Positions 17,161-26,389 of a stretch of 64,000 bases of DNA are shown here, one piece after another. How positions within the stretch are numbered: position 1 is the first letter of the stretch; each line of letters opens with the position of its first letter. Source of the DNA: Sphingomonas yantingensis (GTDB lineage: Bacteria; Pseudomonadota; Alphaproteobacteria; Sphingomonadales; Sphingomonadaceae); contig NZ_JACIJJ010000002.1 in assembly GCF_014199325.1 (NCBI RefSeq), positions 62,001 to 126,000 on the forward strand, given 5' to 3'. The notes under the pieces were generated by a model. That model was not told the DNA's origin. It made no database searches and saw only the letters and a program-made list of their open reading frames with translations. The translations under genes were made by a program, and so were the position numbers.

Positions 17161-20009
17161 CACTTCACCACCTCTTCGCAGCGGTGGCACAGCGCGCCGT
17201 CCGCTTCAACCTCGGGCAGCAGGCGCCAGCAGCGGCCGCACTTGTGATGCTCGCTGCGCGCGATCGCGATCCCCTCGCCGCCGGGATGGACGGTCGAGGT
17301 GATGAAGAGCTCGGCGAGGTCTTCCGGCGGCAGCGGCAGCGACGGGAGCGTCACTTCGGCCTCAAGGCTGGAGCGCACGGTCTTTTCGCGGCGATAAGGC
17401 TCGATCGCCTCGGTCACCGCTTGGCGAAGGCGGCGGAGCTCCGCCCATTGTGCGTGGTCGACCGCGGGCGCGGCGGGGAGGTCGGGCCATTCGAGGAAAT
17501 GGACCGAGCCGTCCTCCGACGGGAAGCGCGCCTGCCACACTTCCTCCGCCGTGAAGGCGAGGACGGGGGCGGCGTAGCGGACGAGGGCGTGGAACAGCGT
17601 GTCAAGGACGGTGCGATAGGCGCGCCGCTTCGGGCTGTCCGCGGCGTCGCAGTAGAGCGAATCCTTGCGGATATCGAAGAAGAAGGCCGAGAGGTCGTCA
17701 TTGGCGAAGTCGGCGAGCGCGCGGGTGTAGCGGTTGAACTCGAACGCCTCCGCCGCGCCGCGCAACTCGGCGTCGAGGCGCGAAAGCTCGGACAGGATAT
17801 AGCGTTCGAGCGCGGGCATGTCGGCCACCTCGACCCGCTCGGCATCGGTGAAGCCGTCGAGCGCGCCCAAAAGGTAGCGGAAGGTGTTGCGGAGCTTGCG
17901 ATAGGTATCGCCGGTGCCCGCGAGCACTTCCTTGCCGATGCGGACGTCCTCGAAATAGTCGGTCTGCGCGACCCAGAGGCGGAGGATGTCGGCCCCGCTC
18001 TCACCGATGATCTTCAGCGGATCGACGACGTTGCCGAGGCTCTTCGACATCTTGCGGCCATTGCCGTCGAGCGCGAAGCCGTGGGTGAGGACGGCGTCGT
18101 AGGGCGCGCGGCCGCGGGTGCCGCAGGACTCCAGCAGCGACGACTGGAACCAGCCGCGATGCTGGTCCGAGCCCTCGACATAGAGGTCGGCGCGGACGCC
18201 CTCGCCGTATCGCGCCTCGACGGTGAAGACGTGGGTGGAGCCGGAGTCGAACCAGACATCGAGGATGTCGTTGACGACCTCGTAATCGGCCAGCGCGCGG
18301 TCGGGGCCGAGGAGTGCCTGATGATCCGCGGCGAACCACGCATCGGCACCGCCCGCCTCGAACGCCGCAAGGATGCGGGCGTTGACGGCTTCGTCGCGGA
18401 GGTAATCGCCGGTCTTGCGGTTGACGTAGAGCGGGATCGGCACGCCCCAGGCGCGCTGGCGGCTGATGACCCAGTCGGGGCGCCCCTCCACCATCGAGCG
18501 GATGCGGTTCTGCGACCGGGCGGGGACCCAGCGCGTGCGCTCGATCGCGTCGAGCGCGAGGTTGCGGAGGGTAGGCGCGTTGTCGGTCGCGGTCGCGCCA
18601 GCGTTGCTGCCGGTAGACGCGCCGGCGGCGGGGCGGTCCATCGGGATGAACCATTGCGGCGTGCAGCGGAAGATCACGCGCGCCTTCGACCGCCAGCTGT
18701 GCGGATAGCTGTGCTTGAACGGGGCGGCGGAGAGAAGCGCGCCGGCCGCGCGCAGGTCTTCGCAGATTGGGCCGTCGGGGCCGGTGAACTTCTGGTTGAT
18801 GACGCTGCCCTGACCGCCGAGCCACGCCCAGTCGTCGCGGTATTTGCCATCGTCGGTGACGGCGAAGACGGGGTCGAACCCCGCCGCCTTGCAGAGGGCG
18901 AAATCGTCCTCGCCGTGGTCGGGCGCCATGTGGACGAGGCCGGTGCCCGCATCGGTTGTGACGAAGTCGCCGGCGAGGAACGGCCGGGGCTTGGCGAAGA
19001 AGCCGCCGAGATGGTGCATCGGGTGGCGGGCGACAGCGCCGGCAAGGGCGGAGCCTTCGAAGCCGTCCGACACAAATTTAGCGAGACCTTGCGTCTCGGT
19101 AAGGCCGTCTGGCTCATTATCGAGCTTAAGCGGCGAGAGGCCCGTGCGCTCTTTGAAGCGGTCAATCAGGTCAAAAGCGACAACATAGCGGCGCCCGTCG
19201 CTGGCCTTGAAATGCTGATAATGGATCGCTTCCCCATAAGCCAAAGCCTGGTTGACGGGGATCGTCCACGGCGTCGTCGTCCAAATGACCGCGTGCGCGC
19301 CGACCAGCTCGGGGGCGTTCGGCGCCTCGACGATTTCGAACGCCACGTCGACCTGGGTCGAGGTGACGTCTTCGTATTCCACCTCGGCCTCGGCCAGCGC
19401 GGTCTTTTCGACGGGGGACCACATGACGGGCTTGGCGCCGCGATAGAGCTGGCCCGACATGGCGAACTTGAGCAGCTCGCCGGCGATCGCGGCTTCGCTG
19501 GCGTAGTTCATCGTGAGGTACGGGTTCGCCCAGTCGCCGGCGATGCCGAGGCGCTCGAACTGCGCGGCCTGTACGCCTACCCATTTGGCGGCATAGTCGC
19601 GGCATTCGGCGCGGAACTCGGCGGCGGGTACCTCGTCCTTCGACCGCTTCTTGGCGCGGTACGCTTCCTCGATCTTCCACTCGATCGGCAGGCCGTGACA
19701 GTCCCAGCCGGGGACGTAGGGCGCGTCCTTGCCCATCAGCGACTGGCTGCGGACGATGATGTCCTTAAGCACCTTGTTCATCGCATGGCCCATATGGATG
19801 TCGCCATTGGCGTAGGGCGGGCCGTCGTGGAGGATGAAGCGTTCCCGCCCCTCGCGCTGTTCGCGAAGGCGGTCGTAGATGCCGATCCGCGCCCAGCGGT
19901 CGAGGATCGCGGGCTCCTTTTGCGCGAGGCCGGCCTTCATCGGGAAGTCGGTCTTCGGCAGGAAGACGGTGTCGCGCCAGTCGCGCGCGGAGTCGGGGGT
20001 ATCGGTCAT
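17160..20009 (-). CDS. ileS: Isoleucyl-tRNA synthetase
   Basis: The 949-aa class I synthetase charges tRNA-Ile. The HIGH motif appears as HMGH in PPYANGDIHMGHAMN, and KMSKS is intact in GRKMSKSLGN. The editing domain lies between them. The C-terminal zinc ribbon has two pairs of cysteines (KCGRCW and LCHRCEE). Length and zinc site indicate the common bacterial type. A short Gly/Ala/Thr-rich stretch after FIPMDRP looks like a lineage-specific loop. It is coupled by ATGA to lspA, with ribF 42 nt upstream in the same direction. Confidence 0.97.
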   Translation of the reverse strand: MTDTPDSARDWRDTVFLPKTDFPMKAGLAQKEPAILDRWARIGIYDRLREQREGRERFILHDGPPYANGDIHMGHAMNKVLKDIIVRSQSLMGKDAPYVPGWDCHGLPIEWKIEEAYRAKKRSKDEVPAAEFRAECRDYAAKWVGVQAAQFERLGIAGDWANPYLTMNYASEAAIAGELLKFAMSGQLYRGAKPVMWSPVEKTALAEAEVEYEDVTSTQVDVAFEIVEAPNAPELVGAHAVIWTTTPWTIPVNQALAYGEAIHYQHFKASDGRRYVVAFDLIDRFKERTGLSPLKLDNEPDGLTETQGLAKFVSDGFEGSALAGAVARHPMHHLGGFFAKPRPFLAGDFVTTDAGTGLVHMAPDHGEDDFALCKAAGFDPVFAVTDDGKYRDDWAWLGGQGSVINQKFTGPDGPICEDLRAAGALLSAAPFKHSYPHSWRSKARVIFRCTPQWFIPMDRPAAGASTGSNAGATATDNAPTLRNLALDAIERTRWVPARSQNRIRSMVEGRPDWVISRQRAWGVPIPLYVNRKTGDYLRDEAVNARILAAFEAGGADAWFAADHQALLGPDRALADYEVVNDILDVWFDSGSTHVFTVEARYGEGVRADLYVEGSDQHRGWFQSSLLESCGTRGRAPYDAVLTHGFALDGNGRKMSKSLGNVVDPLKIIGESGADILRLWVAQTDYFEDVRIGKEVLAGTGDTYRKLRNTFRYLLGALDGFTDAERVEVADMPALERYILSELSRLDAELRGAAEAFEFNRYTRALADFANDDLSAFFFDIRKDSLYCDAADSPKRRAYRTVLDTLFHALVRYAAPVLAFTAEEVWQARFPSEDGSVHFLEWPDLPAAPAVDHAQWAELRRLRQAVTEAIEPYRREKTVRSSLEAEVTLPSLPLPPEDLAELFITSTVHPGGEGIAIARSEHHKCGRCWRLLPEVEADGALCHRCEEVVK

Positions 20010-20051
20010 GGGTGCGCGCGGCCTTACGGCCTTCGCCCCCCCTTCGGCAAG

Positions 20052-20981
20052 CTAGGCGCGCGAGAGGATCGTGCGGGCCTCTTCGCAATCCTTCGCCATC
20101 TGGACCTTGAGTGCGTCGAGGTCGTCGAACTTCTGCTCGGGGCGCAGGAACGCGATCAGCGCCACGTCGATGATCTGGCCGTAGAGGTCGCCCGAGAAGT
20201 CGAAGAAATAGGGTTCGAGCAGCTCGATCGGCTCGCCCTCGATCGTCGGGCGGATGCCGAGATTGGCGGCGCCGGTGAGGATCGTGCCGTCGGGGAGCGT
20301 CCCGCGCACCGCGTAGATGCCGTAGCGGGGACGGAGGTAATTGCCGAGCGCCAAGTTCGCGGTGGGATAGCCGAGCTGGCGGCCCAGCTTGGCGCCGTGC
20401 TCGACCTCGCCGCGGATCGTGAATGGGCGGGTGAGCAGGCGGGCGGCCTTGTCGGGCTCGCCGGCGATCAGGTCCTGGCGGATGCGGCTCGATGAGACGG
20501 GCTCGCCGTCGAGTGTCACGGGGGCGACGGTATCGGCGGTGAAGCCGTGCTGCGCGCCCAATTCGGCGAGGCGGGCGACGTCGCCCGCGCGGCCCTTGCC
20601 GAAGGTGAAGTCGGTGCCGGTGACGACGCCGCCCGCGCCGATCGTGTCGGCGAGATAAGCCGCGAAATCCTCCGGCGTCTGCGCGGCGAGCGCGGGGCCG
20701 AAGGGGAAGACGAGCATCGCGTCGGCGCCGGCCGCGGCGAACAGTTCCTGCCGCTGGTCGAGCGTGGTCAGGCGGAAGGCGGGCGTGTCGGGCCGGAAAT
20801 AGCGCATTGGGTGCGGGTCGAACGTCGCGACGATGGCGGGGCGGTTCTCGGCCCGCGCACGCTCGATCGCGCGGCCGATCACCGCCTGGTGGCCGAGGTG
20901 AAACCCGTCGAAATTGCCGAGCGCGACGATCCCGCCGCGCAGGCCCGCCGGCACCGGCGAGCCGCCGTCCAGACGCTCCAT
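20052..20981 (-). CDS. ribF: Bifunctional riboflavin kinase / FAD synthetase
   Basis: The 309-aa enzyme makes FMN and then FAD from riboflavin. The N-terminal FAD synthetase half has GNFDGFHLGHQAVI and the SSSRIRQ turn; the C-terminal flavokinase half has GYPTANL and GAANLGIRPT. ATG 20981 gives the usual family length, so the longer frame upstream is ignored. The run ribF-ileS-lspA is widespread. The dipeptidase stop lies 8 nt upstream. Confidence 0.95.
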   Translation of the reverse strand: MERLDGGSPVPAGLRGGIVALGNFDGFHLGHQAVIGRAIERARAENRPAIVATFDPHPMRYFRPDTPAFRLTTLDQRQELFAAAGADAMLVFPFGPALAAQTPEDFAAYLADTIGAGGVVTGTDFTFGKGRAGDVARLAELGAQHGFTADTVAPVTLDGEPVSSSRIRQDLIAGEPDKAARLLTRPFTIRGEVEHGAKLGRQLGYPTANLALGNYLRPRYGIYAVRGTLPDGTILTGAANLGIRPTIEGEPIELLEPYFFDFSGDLYGQIIDVALIAFLRPEQKFDDLDALKVQMAKDCEEARTILSRA

Positions 20982-20989
20982 CGGCGGGC

Positions 20990-22189
20990 CTATAGGGGGG
21001 CGTTCGCCGGCGGGGAAGGGGGACCAAGGGGCCGCATCCCGTCGCGCAGCAGGCGGACGACGTTGCCGCCCATCACCTTCGCGATATCGGTGTCGGAGAA
21101 ACCGCGGTCCCTCAGCGTCTGCGTGATGACGGCGAGGCGGGCGGTGTCGAAGCCCGTCGTCACGCTGCCGTCGAAGTCGGAGCCGAGACCGACATGGTCG
21201 ATGCCGGCGACGTCGCGGACATGCTCGATCGCGGCGACGATGGCCTTGGGCGCAGTGGAGCAGACGGCGGCGTCCCAATAGCCGACCCCAACGACGCCGC
21301 CGGTGCGGGCGATGCCGCGGATCTCCGCATCGGTGAGGTTGCGGTTGACGGCGCAGGTGGCCTGCACGCCGCCATGGCTGGAGACGACGGGGCGGCGGGC
21401 GATCGCCAGCACCTCGGCGACGGTCCGGTGGCTCGAATGCGCGACGTCGACGATCATGCCGAGCGCCTCCATCCGCCGGACGCCCTGCCGCCCGAGCGGG
21501 GTGAGGCCGCCTTTCTGGAGGCCGTGCATCGAGCCGGCGACCTCATTGTCGAAGAAGTGCGCGAGGCCGGCCATGCGGAAGCCGGCGGCGTAGAGCTTGT
21601 CGAGGTTGGCGAGCTTGCCCTCGATATTTTGGAGCCCCTCGACCGAGAGGATGGCGCCGACTACCTTTCGGCCGCGGGCGCGGTCGGCGAGGAGGGCGTC
21701 GAGCTCGGCGGGGTCGTTGATGATGCGCAAGCGTCCGTTCGAGCGTGCCTCCGCCCGTTCGAGCTTCGTCGCGTGCCAGAGGCTGCGTTCGAGCAGGGAG
21801 GTCCAGGTTTTCACGGGTTGGAGCTGGCCGATGGCGAGCCACTTGATCTGGTCGGTGTCGGCGCCGTTGGCGTCGTAGTTCTGGCCGGCGGGGGTCTTGG
21901 TGACCGAGGAGAAGACCTGAATCGCCACGTTCCCGGCGAGCAGGCGGGGGATGTCGACATGGCCCTGGTCGGAAGCGTTTGAAATATCACGCTTCCACAA
22001 CAAGCTGTCAGAGTGCAAATCCGCGATCGTGAGGCGGTCGTGGAGGGCTTTCGTCTCGGGGGTCACGGTTGGCAGGGGCGTGGGGGCGATCTTGTTCATC
22101 GACCGCTCTGCGATGCCGGGGGCGAGGAGGAAGAAGGCGGTGGCGGCTGCGATGAGCAGCGCGAGGGCGATGAGGGCGGGGCGTTTCAT
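20990..22189 (-). CDS. Membrane dipeptidase (renal-type, M19)
   Basis: The 399-aa zinc dipeptidase has an N-terminal hydrophobic segment (residues 5-24) that anchors or exports it, so it probably acts in the periplasm. M19 features are HSDSLLW near the first metal site, ILSVEGLQN, the VDVAHSSH stretch, SSHGGVQAT and GLGSDFDGS. Family members split dipeptides, some with D-residues; the precise substrate is unknown. ATG 22189 overlaps the folA stop as ATGA. Confidence 0.9.
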   Translation of the reverse strand: MKRPALIALALLIAAATAFFLLAPGIAERSMNKIAPTPLPTVTPETKALHDRLTIADLHSDSLLWKRDISNASDQGHVDIPRLLAGNVAIQVFSSVTKTPAGQNYDANGADTDQIKWLAIGQLQPVKTWTSLLERSLWHATKLERAEARSNGRLRIINDPAELDALLADRARGRKVVGAILSVEGLQNIEGKLANLDKLYAAGFRMAGLAHFFDNEVAGSMHGLQKGGLTPLGRQGVRRMEALGMIVDVAHSSHRTVAEVLAIARRPVVSSHGGVQATCAVNRNLTDAEIRGIARTGGVVGVGYWDAAVCSTAPKAIVAAIEHVRDVAGIDHVGLGSDFDGSVTTGFDTARLAVITQTLRDRGFSDTDIAKVMGGNVVRLLRDGMRPLGPPSPPANAPL

Positions 22190-22662
22190 CGCGTGAGCGT
22201 CACGAACGAATAGGCGGGGCGGGTGCCGTCGGCGGGGTGGTCTTCGCGCGCGGTTTCGTGCCAGTCGGTGAAGGGGGGGACGGTCGCGTCGCCCCCGGGC
22301 TCGGCGTGTACCTCTGTCAGTTCGATACGGGTGGCGGCGTCGCGATAGAGGGCGAAGACTTCGGCGCCGCCGATGATCGCGATCTCGGGCGCGTCGGCGG
22401 CAAGGGCGAGGGCAGCGGCGGGGGTGTGGGCGACCTCCGCGCCCTCCGCCTGCCAGTTCGGGTCGCGGGTGAGCACGATGTGGCGGCGGCCGGGGAGGGG
22501 GCTGGGGAAGCTCTCGAAGGTCTTGCGGCCCATCACCATCGGCTTGCCCATGGTGAGCGCCTTGAAGCGTTTCAGGTCGGCGGGCAGGCGCCAGGGGAGG
22601 TCGCCGTCGGCGCCGATCACGCCATTCGCCGCGCGTGCCAGATAGAAGACGATCTGCTGCAA
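22186..22662 (-). CDS. folA: Dihydrofolate reductase (TTG start)
   Basis: The 158-aa enzyme reduces dihydrofolate to tetrahydrofolate with NADPH. Diagnostic features are the NGVIGADGDLPWRLPADL active-site region, TMGKPMVMGRKTFES, and IIGGAEVFALY near the C-terminus. No ATG or GTG lies at the expected start; TTG 22662, which begins the strand QQIVFYLARA, fits the family length and follows a G-rich stretch. The start is therefore probable rather than sure. It heads the minus-strand run that continues to the DUF3035 gene, and is divergent from the M24 peptidase. Confidence 0.9.
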   Translation of the reverse strand: MQQIVFYLARAANGVIGADGDLPWRLPADLKRFKALTMGKPMVMGRKTFESFPSPLPGRRHIVLTRDPNWQAEGAEVAHTPAAALALAADAPEIAIIGGAEVFALYRDAATRIELTEVHAEPGGDATVPPFTDWHETAREDHPADGTRPAYSFVTLTR

Positions 22663-22761
22663 ACCCCGGCCCCCGTTGTGCTTTGCCCGCCAGCATGGGG
22701 CGCAGGCCCGCGCTTGGCAATCGGCGGCGGGTGGGCGAAGCTGGGGGCAAAGGGGAGTGGC

Positions 22762-24081
22762 ATGAAGCATTGGGGACTTGCGGCGGCATTGGTGGCGGCG
22801 CCCGCCGCGGCGCAATTGGGGGAGGGGGCGCGGCCCGCCTATCCCGCGGTGCCTTCGCTGCGCGAGCGGGCGGTGGCGGTGGATGCCTCGCTGAAGGATC
22901 GGCTGGAGACCGTTGTGCCGGCGATCATGCGCGAGCGCGGCGTCGACATGTGGATCGTCGTCGCGCGGGAGAATTTCGAGGAGCCGGTCATTGCGACGAT
23001 GCTGGACGCCGAGAGTTTCGCGGCGCGGCGGCGGACGATCCTCGTGTTCTTCGACCCCGGCAAGGGCAGGCCGGTCGAGCGGCTGACGGTCAGCCGGTAC
23101 GGAATGGGCGGGCTGTTCGCGCCCGCCTGGGACCCGGCCCGCCAACCCGACCAGTGGAAGGCGCTGGCGGCGATCGTGGCGCAGCGGAAGCCGAAGCGGA
23201 TCGCGGTCAACAGCTCGGCCGCGTCCGCCTATGCCGATGGGATGACGCTGTCGGCGTGGGAGGAGATGAACGCCGCGCTTGCCCCCGCCGACCGGGCACG
23301 GGTGGTGCGCGACGATACCCTTGCGATCCGGTGGCTGGAGAGCCGGTCGAAGCGTGAGCTGGCCGACTATCCGCGGATCGTGGGGACGGCGCAGGCGATC
23401 ATCGCGGAGGGGTTTTCCAACGCGGCGATACGGCCGGGGCGGACGACGAGCGCGGACCTCGTCTGGTGGTACCGCGAGAAGATCGCCGCGCTGAAGCTCG
23501 AGACGTGGTTCCAGCCCTCGGTCGGGATCCAGCGGGCGGGGGCGAAGGGCATGCTGGAGGGCGATACGGTCATCCAGCCGGGCGACATGCTGTGGGTCGA
23601 TTTCGGGATCGTGACCGAGCGGCTGGCGACCGATACGCAGCATCTGGCCTATGTGCTGAAGCCCGGCGAGACCGAGGCGCCGGCGGGGCTGCGCGCCGGC
23701 CTTGCCGCCGCCAACCGGTTGCAGGCGATCACCATGGCGTCGTTCCGCGAGGGGGAGAGCGGCAACGCGATCCTCGCGCGGGCGCGCACGGCGGCGATCG
23801 CCGAGGGGATCGTGCCCAGCATCTATTCGCACCCGATCGGCTTTCACGGCCATGCGGCGGGGAGCGCCATCGGCTTCTGGGACAATCAGGCGGCGGACCC
23901 GCGCGGGGCCGGGCCGGTCCGCGCGCGCACGACCTGGTCGATCGAACTGATGGCGAAGGCGCCGGTGCCCGAATGGGGCGGGCAGGTCGCCGAGTTCCGG
24001 CAGGAGGAGGATGCGTTCTTCGACGGGCGCCGCGTGACGTGGCTGAATGGGCGGCAGACGGGGTTTTATCTGGTGCGGTGA
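22762..24081 (+). CDS. M24 family metallopeptidase (Xaa-Pro peptidase-like), exported
   Basis: The 439-aa protein has a short signal peptide (MKHWGLAAALVAAPAAAQ) and the creatinase/prolidase fold. Likely metal ligands are the aspartates of LWVDFG and ATDTQH, the histidine of SHPIGFHGH, and glutamates in WSIELM and the terminal QEED stretch. Homologues cleave bonds involving proline. The ligand spacing is less canonical than in PepP, so catalytic specificity is uncertain. ATG 22762 follows AGGGGAG. It ends 5 nt before the convergent DUF5677 gene. Confidence 0.83.
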   Translation: MKHWGLAAALVAAPAAAQLGEGARPAYPAVPSLRERAVAVDASLKDRLETVVPAIMRERGVDMWIVVARENFEEPVIATMLDAESFAARRRTILVFFDPGKGRPVERLTVSRYGMGGLFAPAWDPARQPDQWKALAAIVAQRKPKRIAVNSSAASAYADGMTLSAWEEMNAALAPADRARVVRDDTLAIRWLESRSKRELADYPRIVGTAQAIIAEGFSNAAIRPGRTTSADLVWWYREKIAALKLETWFQPSVGIQRAGAKGMLEGDTVIQPGDMLWVDFGIVTERLATDTQHLAYVLKPGETEAPAGLRAGLAAANRLQAITMASFREGESGNAILARARTAAIAEGIVPSIYSHPIGFHGHAAGSAIGFWDNQAADPRGAGPVRARTTWSIELMAKAPVPEWGGQVAEFRQEEDAFFDGRRVTWLNGRQTGFYLVR

Positions 24082-24086
24082 GGGGG

Positions 24087-25175
24087 CTACCCGGCAGGGA
24101 GACTAGCCCCGCTCATTCGTTTTCGTGCCGCTTCGAGCGTTCGCTTTTCGAGGCCGGTGGCCAATTTGTGCATTCGCTTTGACATGCGCAAAAGTGAATT
24201 CAGCATCGCAAGGCGATCCAGATTCGGCTTATGAAGCATCAGAAAAAGCGTAGACTCCACCAAACTCGTTGCGGCTAACGTCAAAGGTCCGACCATTCCT
24301 GAGTTGCTAGGTCCAACGAGTAATACGTTTTCCTGTGCTTCGCATGTGGCTAGGAGATCATCAAACATTCTGTGGTCGACGTGAATATGATCTGATGCAT
24401 ATTCATAAACACCACCTTTCGTATATCGGTTACACTTTGCCGCAATGTCACTGAAAGTGGGTGCCTTCTTTCCTAGAAGCTGGGAAGCCCATCCACGTCT
24501 GCGCTTCATATCGTCGCCAAACATCGCAACTGCATGTTCCGCTTGTGCTTGAAGTTGCGCTGCGTCGTCGGTGTTCGGGTCCGCCGCCATCCTCTGCCAA
24601 GCTTGCACCCGTGAATGTGCAAGGTATCTGAGCGCGAGTTCTTGCCCTTCTTGACGAATTAGGGCCGCTACCACGTTGTTCTCATAGAGAGTTCTCCATC
24701 GCGTCAGAGCGCCATCGGCAAAACCGCCTTTTAGTAGGCAAATGATCTCAGACCCTACGAGAAGTGCTTTTGCGTGAAGATACGTCATGGCCTCAAAGAC
24801 GTAATCATCCTCATGAACGGCGATGGGACGATAATAATTATTAAATTCCCGTCCTATCTCCTCGCAGCATACCCAAATTGTCTCAAGTAGGTCGAATGCT
24901 TTTCGCCAGCGGCGTAGATTTCGGCGTTCAAAGCCTACCTGCTGCTTGCGGTGCTCGACGAGCATTGGGGGTGCTCGTTCCATAAGCGACCGATAGTAGA
25001 CTCGACCTGCTGACTGCACCGTCCCAGACGCCACGCGCTCGATTTGCTTTTCGGAAAGCCGCTTGCCGTCATTGTGAGCTTGTTGGACAATCTCTTCGAA
25101 GGCCATCTGTAGCTCATTCATAGCCCACGCTTCACCGTCTACTCGCTGGCGCTTCGGCCCGTGTTTGTCCTTCAT
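24087..25175 (-). CDS. DUF5677-like protein, probably acquired by transfer
   Basis: A 362-aa soluble, mainly helical protein. The segment CLLKGGFADGALTRWRTLYE followed by ALRYLAHSRVQAWQR matches the core of DUF5677, a family of unknown function often found near mobile or defence genes. No catalytic motif is recognised. Base composition is clearly lower in GC than the flanks, and codon use is mixed (many AAA, ATT, TTT codons), which suggests recent arrival. It sits directly beside the phage/GTA remnant. ATG 25175 has only a weak ribosome site; an ATG further in (MNELQMAF) is possible. Confidence 0.6.
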   Translation of the reverse strand: MKDKHGPKRQRVDGEAWAMNELQMAFEEIVQQAHNDGKRLSEKQIERVASGTVQSAGRVYYRSLMERAPPMLVEHRKQQVGFERRNLRRWRKAFDLLETIWVCCEEIGREFNNYYRPIAVHEDDYVFEAMTYLHAKALLVGSEIICLLKGGFADGALTRWRTLYENNVVAALIRQEGQELALRYLAHSRVQAWQRMAADPNTDDAAQLQAQAEHAVAMFGDDMKRRRGWASQLLGKKAPTFSDIAAKCNRYTKGGVYEYASDHIHVDHRMFDDLLATCEAQENVLLVGPSNSGMVGPLTLAATSLVESTLFLMLHKPNLDRLAMLNSLLRMSKRMHKLATGLEKRTLEAARKRMSGASLPAG

Positions 25176-25210
25176 AGAAGCCTACGATCTATGCCCGGCA
25201 TGTAGTGCTC

Positions 25211-25241
25211 GGCCGCATTCAAGACTATGGCTAATGCGGCC
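25211..25241. repeat. Perfect 9-bp inverted repeat in intergenic DNA
   Basis: GGCCGCATT (25211-25219) and AATGCGGCC (25233-25241) flank 13 nt, upstream of the DUF5677 gene. It could be an operator for that gene or a remnant of an element end. The rest of 25176-25359 shows nothing recognisable. Confidence 0.5.
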
Positions 25242-25359
25242 GGACAGCCAGTCCTATACTCCTAACGCCGTTCCGAAAGAATATAACCCATTTGGCACAT
25301 TTCGCTTGACAGCGCGACGCTGATCTGGCATTCCTCATGACGCTGGAGAATTGCGAATC

Positions 25360-25392
25360 GGGCCGGGGCGGGGACGCTTTCCGGCCCGTTTT
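25360..25392 (+). terminator. Terminator-like hairpin ahead of the packaging-gene remnant
   Basis: CGGGCCGG (25360-25367) pairs with CCGGCCCG (25381-25388) around 13 nt and is followed by TTTT. It is 24 nt ahead of the remnant's ATG. Confidence 0.5.
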
Positions 25393-25415
25393 CGTTGGGG
25401 CGGGGGCCTTTTCAT

Positions 25416-26280
25416 ATGGCGGATGCGGTGATCTACAGCGGGCCGGATCGGGCACCGCAGGTTCGGATGCGGACGACCGGCTGGACGCGGGAGCGGCGGC
25501 AGCGGTTTCTGGATGTGCTGGCGGCGTCGGCGAATGTCGCGCTGGCGGCGCGGGCGGTGGGGGTCAATGGCGCGAGCGCCTGGGCGCTTCGCAAGCGGGA
25601 CCACGCCTTTGCCGAGCTGTTCGCCGAGGCGATGGCGCAAGGGTATGACGCACTCGAAGGCGCGCTGCTCGAACGGGCGCGCGGCGGGGTCAATGCGATC
25701 GAGGTCGAGGGCCTGCCGCTGACGCTGACGGGCGATGCCGAGGACCGGCGGCTCGGCGAGCGGCCGCGGATGCTGGTGACGACGACGCCGCGGCCGACCG
25801 CGCTGATGCGGCGAGTGATGGCGCTCGACGGGCTGGTGCAGACGCTGGGGCGGACGCGCGACAACCCGCACCTGCCGGCGAGCTTCGTGGGGGCGATGAT
25901 CGCCGATTATGGCGGCACGCGGCTGGGGCGGCAGGAGCTCGACGGCGAGCTGGTCGAGGATCTCGCGGGGGCGCTGTGGACGCGGGCGCTGATCGAGGGG
26001 TGCCGGGTGCGGGCGGCACCGGCGCTGGTGCGCGTGGTGGTGGGGGTGGACCCGCCGGCCGGCACGGATGGCGACGCTTGCGGGATCGTCGCGGTGGGGC
26101 TGGACTACGGGCATGGTCGCGGCCCGACGGATCGTCGTCGGCGGCGAGCCAGTGGTGGGTGCACGCCAGCCGGCGATCGACGGCCCGGAAGGAGGCGGCA
26201 TCGTCGACGTCGAGGCGCGCGCGGCGGTCGGCCGGATCATCGCGGCGATGATGGCTCACGGGCTGGTCGCGCCGAGCTGA
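25416..26280 (+). pseudogene. Remnant of a GTA/phage packaging cluster: small terminase, large terminase and DUF2793 fragments fused
   Basis: Residues 1-110 of the frame from ATG 25416 look like a small terminase: an HTH-type AALAARAVGVNGASAWALRKRD segment (split here as ARAVGVNGAS and WALRKRD) and a helical tail. At LGERPRMLVTTTPRP the frame jumps into the middle of a large terminase and continues with GGTRLGRQELDGELVED and GVDPPAGTDGDACGIV, the nuclease part; the Walker ATPase half is missing. Near 26110 homology switches to another frame (RRIVVGGEPVVGARQPAI to MMAHGLVAPS), which resembles the C-terminus of DUF2793 proteins found at the far end of sphingomonad GTA-like clusters. Two internal deletions have therefore collapsed a cluster to under 1 kb. 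Confidence 0.6.
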
Positions 26281-26389
26281 TGTTGCGTTCCTGCAACAGT
26301 CCCCGACTTTGTTTCGCTTGCGTGGAAACCAAGCCAAATGTAGTGAGTTTGCGCTGTCCGTAGTGACAACCGTGAAAGGGGAATTTTTT

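Noticed and set aside
17148..20495. Plus-strand open frame of 1115 codons opposite ileS and ribF
   Set aside because: It is a shadow frame of GC-rich genes. The minus strand holds unmistakable ileS and ribF motifs, while the plus translation is low in recognisable structure and rich in Arg, Ala, Gly, Glu and Val.
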